Of a stretch of DNA of 64,000 nucleotides, positions 22,043 to 35,600 are shown piece by piece (the first letter of the stretch is position 1; every line of letters starts with the position of its first letter). Made by a program: the position numbers and the translations under genes. The stretch is from NCBI RefSeq assembly GCF_003597395.2, contig NC_133774.1, positions 49,751,518 through 49,815,517 of the forward strand, written 5' to 3'. Below the pieces are notes generated by a model that was not told where the DNA came from, did not search any database, and saw only the letters and a program-made list of their open reading frames with translations. The stretch comes from Chelonoidis abingdonii (Eukaryota > Chordata > Testudines > Testudinidae).

Positions 22043-23149
22043 AAATAGGACAGACCTTGGGAAAGTTGTCTTGTCCTGGGTGTGCTCCGGTATGACAAAG
22101 GTTCATGGCTTTGATTTGTATCCTTCAGCTAACTTGCTAGTTTTAGCAAAAATCCAGTTTGAAGCAGTTTGTCCTTGCTGCCTTCCTTGCTTATCTCCTC
22201 CTGCCTCCTTGCTTACCAGCAGAACAGGAGGAAAGTTTGTGCTTATTTCTTTTAAGACCGTTTTTCTTTGTCTTGTTACTGCAGTGCTTTATTTTATTAG
22301 TTACTTTTTGAACCATGCATCCTTCCGATGTTACAGATAAGTAATACTACTTATTATTCTTATTTTATTTGCAACTTGGGGCCTTTTCCTTACTAGCCAC
22401 AAATATAAAGCAAATATATTATTTTTTTTAACCACAGTTAAGCTAACTTTAATTTTTTTAAATGTATAATTAGCCCTGCAGACCAGAAACAAAAATATAG
22501 TGTGATGATCAAAAAGCCTATCTAGCATGTGTGTAGCCATAGCACATCTTAAGCATTTGGACAAGATACAAAAAACTGATACTTTGTACAGTGCATAATC
22601 CTAGGAATACTGTAGGTGTTAGTCCTGGGAGGTCTTATAGCCCTAGGAGCTATAGTAATGACACTGTGGATCGCGGCAGAGAGAGCTAAAGTCTGCATAC
22701 CAGTTTGTCCAACCTAGAGAAAGAGAGAACTTAAGTTTTTTTCATTCTTTCTGCCTCTACCTCTCTGCAGCAAACTTCAGGATTCAGTATGGGCAGTTGG
22801 TGTTTTACTGGGGAGAATTCTTCCTTCCTTGGCTCTAACCAATCTCCAGTTGCCATGTGAAGGAGATAATGTGGGTTACGAGACATGACTTCTTTTCATT
22901 TCTCTGGTTGAGCTCCAAATACAGCTTCAGATCAGCAAAAGTCTGTGTTTTGGGGCCCGGCTCTTTTTTAGAATTGTTTTCTTGCTGACTGACATTCAAG
23001 AACTTGTCTTCTGTGCTGGGATCTTGAGTCACTGAGTATTCCCTTGAGTCTGATTGCGATGTAATAGATTTGATGCTGTTGAAAACTTGAACTGGTATTA
23101 TGCTGTTGCTACCAAACCATATTTCCTCAGCGGAATTAGAGACATACTG

Positions 23150-23235
23150 TACAGCTTCATCTGACGAAATGGGTATTCACCCACAAAAGCTTATGCTCCA
23201 TTTTGTCTGTAAGGTGCCACAGGACTCTGTCACTT
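23150..23235 (+). repeat. Interspersed repeat with hammerhead-like motif
   Basis: Carries ctgacgaaatgggtattcac, then ccacaaaagcttatgctcc and aaggtgccacaggactc, a common amniote repeat segment. A CUGACGA core is followed by a perfect 5-bp hairpin (tgggt/accca) and then CAAAA. Confidence 0.6.
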
Positions 23236-23587
23236 TGTACAGCTTCTGGGATTTAGCCCTGAGTTCCAGGAGTTTCAGTGACCATTTGGGCTTGAATGTG
23301 TCCCATGCTTTTAAACTGAGTAGTTTATGGTTACAAAGTGAGTACTGGCATATTTTTTGTCTTAGAAATATACTTTATATTGTTTGTAGATATGCATGTA
23401 CAGTTTTAACATCTGTTGGCATTACTCTATTTCTGATCAAATATGGCCCAATCCAATTCCCATTTAGGTCAGTGAGAGTTTTCCCTTTGACTTGAATGGA
23501 AACAGTTCAGTTACTTAGTTTGGATCGTGATCTTTTTACAGTATTTGCTTATATTGGCAGGGTGCAGCTGTAGACAATAGAGTAATA

Positions 23588-23650
23588 ATGCTGAGAGTTC
23601 CAAGGAAATTTTCAGTGAATGTCCTGAAAGTATCAAGTTTGTGCAATGAG
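23588..23650 (+). CDS. GFM2: GFM2 exon 2 (first coding)
   Basis: The exon starts at 23561 after ttggcag, with 27 bases of 5' UTR, then ATG. Residues 1-21, donor gtaagc. Presequence-like. Confidence 0.85.
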
Positions 23651-26600
23651 GTAAGCTTTTCTCAGATTTTTATTTGCCAGTGAGCATTTGCTCAATATTT
23701 TCTTTTAAGCAAAATGGGATATCTAGGGCAATCGGAATAAATATAAATATTTTAATGTCTGGAATGAAACTTAATATTCATTTTGTTTCAAATATCAAAA
23801 TAGATTTTTATTTTATAGTTTGTGGGGAAGCTCAGAAATATGTAGGTGGGTTTTCATGTGTATATCTTTACCTCAATAAAGTGGCCGTTTCTGTAGATAT
23901 TTTTGGTTTATACTTGTAATTTCAGTGAGATCTAGCATACGATTTTGCCTCACTCCTTGTATGTGTTTAAATACTGTTAATACTGACAGTTTATACTGAT
24001 TTCAGTATAGTCTTTGACTTTGACTTGCATTTTCATTAGGCTTTACAAATTCCGTTGGTTATGAATTTGGTTTTGGTCTTTGACTCTAGCAAGTAATGCC
24101 GAGATGCCTGCAAATGTCCAAAATATTATTGAGAATAGCTAACATGAAAGTATAATCAAATTATTCACACATCTGTTGCTACAGATATCATTAATACTCC
24201 TTTAGGAAAAGGACAGTACAAGAAGTTACCATAGTTTCCAAAAAGTATTTCTGCAAAGGAACTCCTTTTAATTTTTTTTCCTTTGAAGTGTATTTACTGC
24301 AGATGGGCAAGAACAATGGTTGTAAAAAGACTAAAATCACAAGAATGTCATCAAAGAAATTACAGCTTTCCACCAGGTAATACTTTATTTTTTAATTTTT
24401 CTAAACTTGCCTTTCACTTATCTGTAGTAGAAAGAAAATAGAAAAAAATCCTAAATTATACTTTCTTATCTTATTGTTTTATAACGGTTGTGTGTAACAT
24501 TCAGCATATTAAGCAGGAAAAGAGCAGAGTAGAGCAGAGGCTTACGGACAGAGGAGTGAGGCATTGCATAGTAGAGGGCATAAGAGGAAAATGTAAATCC
24601 CTTAGCAAAAATGAAAAAAATCAGACCATGAGCTAAGTGTTCTGGAGACCTGGCCTTTTGGTTTGAAGTACTCAGTAAAGCTAGAATGGCTAGTAATATC
24701 CAAACCTGCCTTGAGCATATAGCGTGTGAAGAGGATGGGGATTTCTGCTCAGAGGGAGAGAGTCTGAACTCCCTGGAGGACAGTTTCATTATTGAATCTT
24801 TTGTTAAAAGGAGGCTTGTCAGAAAATATCTGTGAAAACAAAAAATTAATTTAAATTTGCTGTTAAATGGGGGAGCAACATCTCTAGTGGGGTCCAGTAC
24901 TATTCAATATTTTCATTGAGAACTTGGGTAATGGAGTAGAGAGTTATGCTTATAAAATTTGCAGATGACACCGAGCTGGGAGGGGTTAGAAGCACTTTGG
25001 AGTAAAGGATTAGAATTCAAAATGACCATGACAAATTAGAGTATTGGTCTGAAAGCAACAGGATGAAATTTAACAAAGACAAGTGCAAGGTACTACTCTT
25101 AAGTAGGAAAAATCAAATTTACAGCTGCAAAATGGGGGAATAACTGGCTAGGCAGTAGTATTGCTGAAAAGGATCTGGGGATTATAGTGGATCTCAGAGT
25201 GAATGTAAGACAACAGCATGATGTAGTTGCGAAAAAAGCAATACGTTGTGGGATGTATTAATGGGTGTCATGTATAAGACAAAGTAGGTAATTATCTTGC
25301 TCTACTCAGCAGTGGTGAGATCTCACGTATCATTCATAGGCTGGGAATTTAAGTTTTGACCATTGCTTTTTTTTTTCTGCAATAGGAGATGTCAAATCTT
25401 TGCATTCTATCATTACTCCTCCTATATCTAAGTAAGTTCTGCCTATTTTCAGTATATAAGCAATAGATGTGGTGGTGGTGTGTTGCAAAAGAGCCATAGA
25501 ATACTGTAGTGATCACTGCCTCATTCTGTTCATGTTCTAAACTGAACCCAATAGCAGTTCTTTCTTTTTATGGAGGATCAGGGATATATTCTGGGAATAA
25601 ATGTAAGGAGGCAGGAACCAATTGTGGAGGGGGTTTCAGGTTGGTAGAATTGGGAGTCTTTCCATTGATTTCAATGGGCCCTGGACTGAACCTTCAGTGG
25701 AAAGGTTAATGTATATACTGATTGATTTCCAATCTCTTCTGATCTTGGGAGTAGTGGTTGCTCGTGAGAACCTTGTGGCATACAGTCTAGCTGTCTGTTC
25801 TCTCTGATTCCAGTGCTTGATATCTGAATATAAACTGTAGTACAAACATGTGTTCGCTGGGTTTTAATCTTCTTAGTATTGTTTCTAAAATGGATGATTA
25901 GTGGTGATGTGGAAGAAAGCCTAGAGCTGTATTTCTACCATATTTTAACATTGAAATGTTACGAGTATATACGCTACAGTTATGCACTAACTACATCATT
26001 TGTGCAGTGAATGGGGGAAAAAGCTACCTCTGGCTTTTGATCATGAAGTCATAAAATTGATCACAATCACAATATTTCTGAATAAAAAAACATTTACATT
26101 GAATGCCTTTGCATGTTTTATGCAGGATCCGTAACATTGGCATCATGGCTCATATCGATGCAGGCAAAACCACAACCACAGAGAGAATGTTATACTATTC
26201 CGGATACACAAGAGCACTGGGAGGTTAGAACTGCTGTTTTTATTTTAGTAGCTTTGAGAAATTTAGCAAAGAATTAATATAAAATTAGAGGTTGTCCTGT
26301 AGAATATGTTGTATAAAATATAATCTGTCATTTTGATGATATACTGAAATACAATGAAAACACGATGCATATTTCATTATACAGAACAATGTATAACACT
26401 AGGGCAGTAAGAATCTTGGCCGGTTCTCAGTTTTTAATTCTTAACCCAATTAAAAGCTGTTTTACTTCAAATTTCAGGACCTTCCTGGTTTATGTATTTT
26501 GTATTGTTCACAGAATGTTCTAGCCAAACTCAGGTGGAAATGCTAACAAGATCCTCAATTTTGCTCCAGCATGCCAAGTAACAAGGACAAAGTGGTATAA

Positions 26601-29600
26601 AAAGTCCCTAAAACCCTAATATCTGTCCAGGGAATGATTTTCCTGGCACAGGAACTGAAACAGAAAGCTTTGAGGCTGTGTTCTTTGTAAGCATAGGGGA
26701 GCATGATGGAGGGTAGACTATAGCAAAGTTTCTGGGCAGCACCTGTTGCCCCTAGGGAAGCTGGGAGCGTCTAAGCAGCTTATCTCGAGCCCTTGGAAGA
26801 GCTCCATTTCGGAAAACTGGCACAAACCTGGCTTACTTTAGCCTCCCACCCTCCTGTGTTGTGAGTTCTGTGCTGCACCTGTTAGCTGGAACCCCACAAA
26901 ATCCCGTCCATTGATTCTACAAAAATAAAGCATCCATGAATGTTCAGCAACTGGGATCTCTGGCGTAGCTGAACGTTCTTACGCTCTTGTTTGGGTAAGA
27001 AGTACTGCCACTTTGACAGTAACTGTATTTTCCCAAAAGCAGCTTTAATATATATTTTAAAACATTAAAATAAATAGTAATCAGGGTGCATATAGTAAAT
27101 GCTCCCAATGATATTCCTTTTTGTAATAGCGCCTTCTGTTCACAGTCTGGGTTTTGTCTTGCTATTTACATTTTGCATAGTAACTCTTCAGTAGCAAAAC
27201 CAATGTTGTTGGTAGCACTTTACTGTAGTTTTTCTCCCTGAGTTGGTTGAGAATTTATCAAGTATTCCAACTGTATTTTTGGTGGAATTTTAAAATTAGG
27301 ATGCTGAATTCTCTTTCCTGTGTTCATTTAGGCTGGTGTCTGAGAACAGCATTATGAGGGGGGTCAGCAGTCTAATTATAAACTAGCAGGCATTCAGGAT
27401 GAGACACTAAGTATAAAGGAAATTAATATTTAGGAGAAGGAATAGGTACATCTGTGTTAAAGTGTTTTGGCTTCTTACTGCTGGGAAGACTTTGTATTAG
27501 TATATCAAAGAAGCAAATGCGAATGAAAGCAAGAAAGATTGAATAAATACAATTGGGGAATAGTTCCTGGGCCTGGATTCCCCATGCAGCAAGAAGCTGA
27601 AATAGCTGGCTGTACACAGTCTCCTTGCGTGGCCTTGGCATAGGCAGTATTTTGTAGGAAAGGTGTGTGGCAGGAGCACTGCTGTGCTCCGGTGATTATC
27701 CAGCTTCTGGAAACTGTTGGGGGCTATCTGCCAACACAATTTAAAGTAGCTCTGAGACTGTTTTAAAGTTACATGGGAGTTGGGGGAGCATAAACCAGCC
27801 CATATCAATCCACAGGACTGAAGGGAGTGAACAAAAAGATGGCATAAGTGTGCCACTCCTAGGCTGCATTCAGCAGTGTTCCACCACAGTTGAGGATTCG
27901 GTCACGAGTGGGGAGGTGGGCTTTATTAATTGTTTGGGCTTTTTTTAAAGAGCATTTGTTTTCTAAAGAGAAAGAGTTTGGTTATGAGCTGGCATTACCA
28001 ATAGCCTTATCATTCTATTCTGTTAGTCTGGAAAAGAGAAGACTGCGGGGGGACAACATCTTTCAAGTACGTAAAAGATTGTTACAAAGAAGAGGGAGGA
28101 AAATTGTTTTTCTTAACCTCTGAGGATAGGACAAGAAGCAATGGGCTTAAATTGCAGCAAGGGAGGTTTAGGTTGGACGTTAGGAAAAACTTATTAACTG
28201 TCAGGGTGGTTAAGCACTGGAATAAATTGCCTAAGGAGGTTGTGGAATCTCCATCACCTGGAGATTTTTAAGAGCAGGTTAGACAAACACCTGTCAGGGA
28301 TGGTCTAGATAATACTTAGTCCTGCTGTGAGTGCAGGGACTGGATTAGATAACCTCTCGAGGTCCCTTCCAGTCCTATGATTCCCTGAATCAGAAGCAAT
28401 TTTCATGGCTTGGAAGTATACAGACTAGATAAGGTCTAGGAGAAATATTCATTATCTTTACTTTAGTACAAGGCAGGTAATTCAAAATGTAAAGTTATGT
28501 GACCAAACTGAAATGGTGCATATGTTCATACTGATTAGATGTCGACGATGGGGACACAGTGACGGATTTCATGGCACAAGAGCGAGAACGTGGCATTACC
28601 ATTCAGTCTGCTGCTGTTACCTTTGATTGGAAGGGCTATAGAATCAACTTGATTGACACACCAGGTACAGTATTTTGAATATGTTCTAACAGGCTTCTCC
28701 TGTTGGTGGTAGGGAGGAGTAGATGGGCTTGGGTACATAAGAATGGTCATACCGGGTCAGACCAAAGGTCCATCTAGCCCAGTATCCTGTCTACTGACTT
28801 TGGCCAATGCCAGGTGCCCCAGAGGGAGTGAACCTAACAGGCAATGATCAAGTGATCTCTCTCCTGCCATCCTTCTCCATCCTCTGACAAACAGAGGCTA
28901 GGGACACCATTCCTTACCCATCTTGGCTAATAGCCATTTATGGACTTAAAACCGCCATGAATTTATCCAGTTCCCTTTTAAATGCTGTTGCAGTCCGAGC
29001 CCTCACAACCTCCTTAGGTAAGGAATTCCACAGGTTGACTGTGCGCTGCGTGTAGAAGAACTTTCTGGGTAGCTTAGAAAGTGAATCTTGGTTTTAAAGT
29101 TTTGTGCAATATCAGAGGGTTCAGTTGATTGGATGCAGGACCAAACTGTTGCTGTGGTTTTATAAAGAACAGGTTAAAGAATATTTAGATAAGTTAGATG
29201 TATTCAAGTCACCAGAGTCTGATGAAATTCACTCTAGGATACTTAAGAAATTGGCTGAAGCAATTTTGGAACCATTAGCAATTATCTTCTAGAACTCAGG
29301 GATGATGGGTGAGTTTTCATATGACTGGAGAAGGGCCAACACAATACCTATATTTAAAATGGGGAACAAAGAAGACCTGGGAAATTATAGACCAGTCAGC
29401 CTAACTTTGATACCTAGAAAGATACTGGAGCACTTTGTAAGCACTTAGAGGATAATGGGCTAATAAGTTCTAACCAATGCGGGTTTACCAAGAACAAATC
29501 TTGCCAAACCAACCTGATTTCTTTATTTAACAAGGTTACTGGCCTAGTGGATTGGGGGAGCGAGGGGGCAGAAGTAGACGTGATAGGAAAATGTGATCTA

Positions 29601-32600
29601 GATGAAATTATTATAGAGAGGGGTGCATAACTGGTTAAAAGATCGTACTCAAAGTAGTTAGTGGTTTGCTGTCAAACTGTGAGGACGTATCTAGTGAGTC
29701 TTGCATGGGTTAGTCCTGCATCTGGTACTGTTCAATATTTTCATTAATGACTTGGATAATGGAATTGAGAGTGTTCTTACAAAATTTGTGGATGATACCA
29801 AGCTGGGAGGTATTGCAAGCACATTAGAGGACATGATCAGCTTGTCAAGGTTGTTTTGAATTCTAAAGCTGAATTGATCAAGATGAAATTCAAGTAAGAG
29901 AAGTACAAAGTACTACACTTACGAAGGAAAAACTCAAATGTACAACACAAAATGGGAAATAACTTGCAAGGCAGTAGTACTGCTGAAAAGGATCTGGGTG
30001 GATCACACATTGAATATAAGCCAACAATGTGGCACAGTTGCGGAAAAGGCTAATATTCTGGGGTGAATTAACAGGAATGTCATATGTTAGATTGGAGGTA
30101 ATTGTCTTGCTCTATTTGGCACTGGTGAGGCCTTAGCTGCAATATTGTGTCCAGTTCTGGCTGCCACAATTTAAAAAAGTTGTGGACAAATTGGAGAGAA
30201 CCCAAGGGAGAGCTACAAAAAGAATACAAGGTTCAGAAAACCTGATTTATGAGGAAAGGTTATAAGTATTGGGTGTGACTGGTATTGAGAAAAGACTGAG
30301 GGGGGGGACCTGATAACATTCTTCAAGTATGTAAAGGGGTATTATAATGAGAATGGCAAGCAATTGTTTTTTGTGATGGTTGGCCAAAAAATTATATGCT
30401 TAATCTGCAGCAAAGGAGATTTAGATTAGATATTAGGAAAAATTTTCTAACTAGGTTATGGAATCCTCATCACTGGAGGTTTTTAAGAGCAATTTAGAAA
30501 AACACCTGTCTGGGGTGGCCTAGGTATATTTGGTCCTACCTGAGCACAGGGGCTGGACTTGATGATCTCGCAAGGTCCTTTGAAGCCCTATAGTTCTATG
30601 ATTCTGTAATGAGTATGTGTGAGCCCATAACGCTGGATGTGAGCATTTTTATAAACTTAAAGAAGTGTTGCCATTCTAACTTGGTGAAAAATGTTATATC
30701 TAACTTATTACTTTTATGAATTATGACATTGCATAATGTAAATCATTTAGGTCATGTCGACTTTACAGTGGAAGTTGAACGTTCCCTGAGAGTGCTGGAT
30801 GGTGCAGTGGCTGTATTTGATGCTTCAGCTGGTGTGGAGGTAAAAATTACTCATAGTGAAGATTTTGCAACATGTAATGACTTAAAATAAGCTCAGGTAG
30901 TGTCCTCTTAGACCCTGTTCTGTGTTAGTGTGGTTTATGGCCTGATGGCTTCAGACAGTTAAAATTTGGTTTCAGATAGCCAACCTAATTCTGAGATCTG
31001 ATTTCATGTGGAAATTACAATTTTCTGTGGTATTGAGAGCTTTCTTGTTCCTGATGACAGGGCAAAAGTAAGTGTTTTCACCATTGGTCTTTTGTAACAG
31101 ATACAGAGTTTGAGATCATTAAGATGTTTTGGCTAGCTTCATCTATGGGAAGAAATAAGTAGCTGTTCATTTCTCACATTGAATTTAATTGTAGAGAATT
31201 ACAGCATTCTGGCTGAGAGTTAAAGTTTCTCCTTGGAGGTTCTTCAGGTCCTGCTTGGAGCGTCTAGTATGATAATCAGATCAGAGTACAGAAGTCTTGG
31301 GGACCGGCCAGAATTTGTGTTTCCTTTGTGGCACCCTATCTGCTGCCATGTTGGAGAGAAGCTTTTGATTCACAACAACAAAAATAGATCTTAAGGGTTC
31401 TATTCATCTGCTAAAACATGGAACACTTGTATGAACTTCCCCCATGTGTTAAGATATTAGACTTCAATATTTGAACTATTTCTAGTATACCTGATTTAAT
31501 TTGCTTTAATAAAAAAAAAATAGAAATGCCCAGCAATGTGCAAGTTATATTGATTGCTGCTGTTATGCCAACCCAGTTGCAGTAAAAATTGATGGCCTAT
31601 CCATAGGTATACAAATGTTTACTTTGTGTGCACTTTGACATGTTAGCAATAATATTTATAGTGTGTATAGGTATTAGGTTTTTATTCCTTATGGAATCCC
31701 CCACATCATTTAGATTGCTTCCATTTTCCCCTCATTTTATCCCTGACATCCTCGAGGCCCCAACTTGGGGGGTCACAGTCATTCCTTCCAGCTTTGAGAG
31801 GACTGGATGGGACAAGGCTCATTTTGGAGCCTATCAATGCTTCAGTTTAACAGGTCAAGGAGTAGCGGCTGAGCAGTTCAATGCAGTTCCTTCCCCTGCA
31901 TATGCTGATCTTGCTGCCTTTGCAGCAAGGGAGCAAGAGTTCAAGATGAGAAAATGAGTCTGGGTCTCGTACATCAGCGAGCTGCCATTCGGCCACCAGG
32001 GCAAGCATTTTGAAATTTTCTCTCATTTTTCTTTAGGCACAGACTCTAACAGTATGGAGACAAGCAGACAAGCATCATATACCACGAATTTGTTTTTTAA
32101 ACAAGATGGACAAAAATGGGGCAAGGTATAAATGATAAGGGGGCTGGCTTGGGAGAATATTTCTAATTAAGGCTGTTTTTTGTCACAGATATTTTTAGTG
32201 AAAGTCAGTGCAGGTCACAGGCAATAAATAAAAAATTCATGGAAGCCTGTGACCTGTCTGTGACTTTCACTAAAAATAGCCCTGACAAAACAGGTAGGTG
32301 GGTTCTGCACCCACTGCTGCTGGGGCTCCCAGGTCCCACAGTGCTGCGGCCCGCAGGGTTGGGCTGCGGGGTCCCCTTTCCCCGGGGCAGCTGGGAGCTG
32401 CAGGGTCCCCCAGCCACGGCTGGACAGCTGCAGGGTCCCCCATGAAGTCCCCACTGCCTGCTGGCTGGGCAGCTATGGGGTCCCACCATGGATAAGCAGC
32501 TGCGGGGGGTCCCCGGCCACCAGCCAGGCAGCTGCGGGGAGTCCACCAGCCCCCTGCCACAGCTGAGCAGCTGTGGGTTCTCCCACCAGGATGGGGGCTG

Positions 32601-35600
32601 GCAGCTGCAAGGGTGGGGCTGGCTGGAAGCTCCAGCCCTGGAGCAGAACATGTCAATGAGGTCAGTGGAAGTAACAGATTCTGTGACATAATTGTAGCCT
32701 TAATTATAATAAAGCGGAACATTTTATGAAATAGAGTTGAAAATATCACAGTGGGGGTGGCCAACAAAAAAATTATAATGCTAAATCTTATTCAAAAGAT
32801 TGATATTTTTAATTGTGGAACTAGTTTTGCAGTAAATAAGAAATATTAAACCAGTGGATAAACTTATATTATATCATTAAAGTGGGCTAACTCTTCTTTT
32901 TAACATCTGTTATTTTTTTAAATATAGTTTTACTTATGCTGTTGACAGCATCAAGGAAAAGCTGAAGACAAAACCTTTGCTTTTACAGGTAAACTAAGAA
33001 ATTTAATGTTAATTATTTTTTAACTTTATTTTCATTGTTATAAAATATAAACAACAAACAGTTATAAATACATTCACACAATGGAAAAAAGATATAAATA
33101 ACAAAATTAAGTGCTCATTATTTGTCGTGTTAATAATTTTACTGTTGAACAAATCTGCATGTGATAGGCAGATTTTATATTCATACTAGTGTTTCCTAAT
33201 TGCGTAATTTTCCTTTTTCTTTACAGTTGCCAATTGGTGAGGCCAAGACCTTCAAGGGACTGGTTGATATAGTGACCAAGGAACAAATTATTTGGAACCC
33301 TGCTTCTAGCTTGGATGATGGAAAAGTTTTTGAGCAAAAACCCGTGACAGAAACTGATGATCCTGAATTATTAAAGGATGTCAGAGATGCAAGAAATGCC
33401 TTAATAGAACAAGTAAAGTTTCTAAAGTAAATATGTAAAGTACTTACAGAGTATTTTAAAAATTAATATATTTTTCTTAGGGCTGTCGATTAATCACAAT
33501 GAACTCACATGATCAACTCAAAAAAATTAATTTCAATCAGAGTTTTAATCGCACTGTTAAACAATAGAATACCATTTGAAATTTATTAAATATTTTGGAT
33601 ATTTTTCTACATTTTCATATATATTGTATTCTGTGTTGTAATTTTGAAATAAAGTACATATTCTTTTTCTTCATAAATATTTGCACTGTAAAAATAATAA
33701 ACAAAAGAAATAGTATTTTTCAGTTCACCTCAGACAAGTACCTTTAGTGCAATCTCTTTGTCATGAAATGTAGATTTTTTTAAAATTTATTTACTTATTT
33801 TTTTGGTTACATAACTGCACTCAAACAAAACAATGTAAAATTTCATAGCCTACAGGGCCGCTCAGTCCTAGTTCTCGTTCTGACAATCGCTAAGACAAAC
33901 AAGTTTGTTTGCATTTATAGGAGATAATGCTGCCCTCTTCTTATTTACAATACCGCCAGAAGATGGGGACAGGCATTTAACTGGCACTTTTGTAGCCGAT
34001 ATTGGAAAGTATTTACATGTCAGATATGCTAAACATTCGTATGCCGCTTCATGCTTCAGCCACCATTCCAAAGGACATGCTTCCATGCTGATGACACTCA
34101 TTAAAATAATGTGTTGATTAAATTTGTGACTCCTTGGGGGAGAATTGTATGTCTCCTGCTCTATTTTACCCACATTCTGCCATATAGTTCATGTCATAGC
34201 AGTCTCAGATGATGACCCAGCACACGTTCATTTTACGAACACTTTCACTGCAGATTTGACAAAACGCAAAGAAAATACCAGCTGAGATGTCTAAAGATAG
34301 CTACAGCACTCGACCCAAGATTTAAGAATCTGAAGTGCCATCCAAAATCTGATCGGGACAGGGTGTGGAGCATGGTTTCAGAAGTCTTAAAAGAGCAGCA
34401 CTCTGATACAGAAACTACAGAACCCGAACCACCAAAATCAACCTTGTGCTGGTAGCATCTGACTTAGATAGTGAAAATGAACATGTCGGTCCACACTGCT
34501 TTGGATTGTTACTGAGTAGAACCCATCATCAGCATGGATGCATGTCCCCTGGAATGGTGGCTGAAGCATGAAGGGACATACGAATCTTTAGTGCATCTGA
34601 CATGTAAATATCTTGTAACACTGCCTACAACAGTGCCATGAGAATGCCTGTTCTCACTTTTAGGTGATACTGTAAACAAGAAGCAGGTAGCATTATCTCC
34701 TGCAAATGTAAACAAACTTGTTTGTCTGAGTGATTGTCTGAACAGGAAGAAAGATCGAGTAGACTTGCAGACTCCTCAGATTTTACAGTTTTATTTTTTA
34801 ATGCTGTTTTTTGTACATAATTCTACATTTGTAAGTTCAACTTTCATGATAAAGAGATTGCACTACAGTACTTGTATTAGGTGAATTGAGAGATACTATT
34901 TCTTTGGGGGTTTTTTACAGTGCAAATACTTGTAATAAAAAATAAATATAAAATGAGTGCTGTACGCTTTGTATTCTGTGTTTGTAATTGAAATCAATAT
35001 ATTTGAAAATGTGAAAAACATCCAAAAATCTTTAAACAAATGGTTTTCTGTTGTTATTTAACAGTGCGATTTAATCACGATTAATTTTTTTTAATCACTT
35101 GACAGCCTTACTCTGTATATCTACACTGCTTTCCTTCCATCAGAAGATCTCAAGGCACTTCATGAACATTAATAAATTAGGGCCCAAACCTACTCTGACC
35201 AAAGTTGGTGACAAAGCTGCCACTGACTTGAGTGTAAGCAGAATTGGACCCTTCAGTCTCCCAGCACCTATGTGATAACAAAACTAAAGTACAGAGGCAC
35301 CATCAGTCAAGTAAATACATTACTTTTCGTGTTTTAGCTGATTGTCTATTTTCCTATATATATAAAGTGTGTGTGTGTGTAGGAATTTCAGTTTTAGATG
35401 ATCAGTGGCTCTGTTAACCATTAGAGGGAGCATAATCCTTTACAGATGTGAAGAATTTATTCTAACTGAGCCTTTCACAGCTGTCACTGTTGGCTGAAAT
35501 CTTTCAGTCTGAGAGATGATGAATGTGCATTATCTGTCAGTCTAATACGTTGTCCAGCAACGTTAAGTCAGCCTGCAGTTCTCACTTCTTAAAGAACCAT

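Larger units (their letters stand above)
16581..23560. other. GFM2 intron 1
   Basis: A 7-kb intron. It holds a MIR fragment at about 16785, AT-rich sequence to 17530, the nested transposon complex at 17533-22042, and a further 1.5 kb with one repeat fragment at about 23150. No exon or RNA gene was recognised. Confidence 0.6.
23651..26125. other. GFM2 introns 2-4
   Basis: Introns 23651-24288, 24377-25385 and 25432-26125. The second holds a CR1 coding-region fragment. The last has only a weak palindromic-repeat remnant near 25660. Confidence 0.55.
28665..30750. other. GFM2 intron 6
   Basis: Almost wholly repeat: a GGTCAGACC-family retroposon followed by a 1.5-kb CR1. Confidence 0.7.
33478..35110. 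mobile_element. Fold-back hAT transposon
   Basis: The two ends are inverted (left tagggctgtcgattaatc, right rc taaggctgtc), and the similarity runs hundreds of bases inward from each end. Both arms encode the same transposase C-terminus, the left arm on the minus strand and the right arm on the plus strand. The usual 5' half of the transposon is missing. No matching 8-bp duplication flanks the ends, which suits later rearrangement. Confidence 0.8.

Noticed and set aside
24303..24376. Alternative acceptor for GFM2 exon 3 at tgcag
   Set aside because: It would put the exon out of frame with both neighbours; the upstream tttgaag acceptor restores the frame and the residues CIYCRWAR.
31628..31957. 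109-codon plus-strand frame in GFM2 intron 7
   Set aside because: No motif, splice or codon-bias support; likely chance.
32168..32702. Tc1/mariner element with TA duplication
   Set aside because: TA flanks seemed to fit at first, but all four copies show matching octamers when the TA is counted as part of the terminus, which points to hAT.
32205..32767. Long Pro/Gly-rich frames on both strands
   Set aside because: They coincide with the GC-rich centre of hAT copy 2, which has matching ends and flanking duplications.
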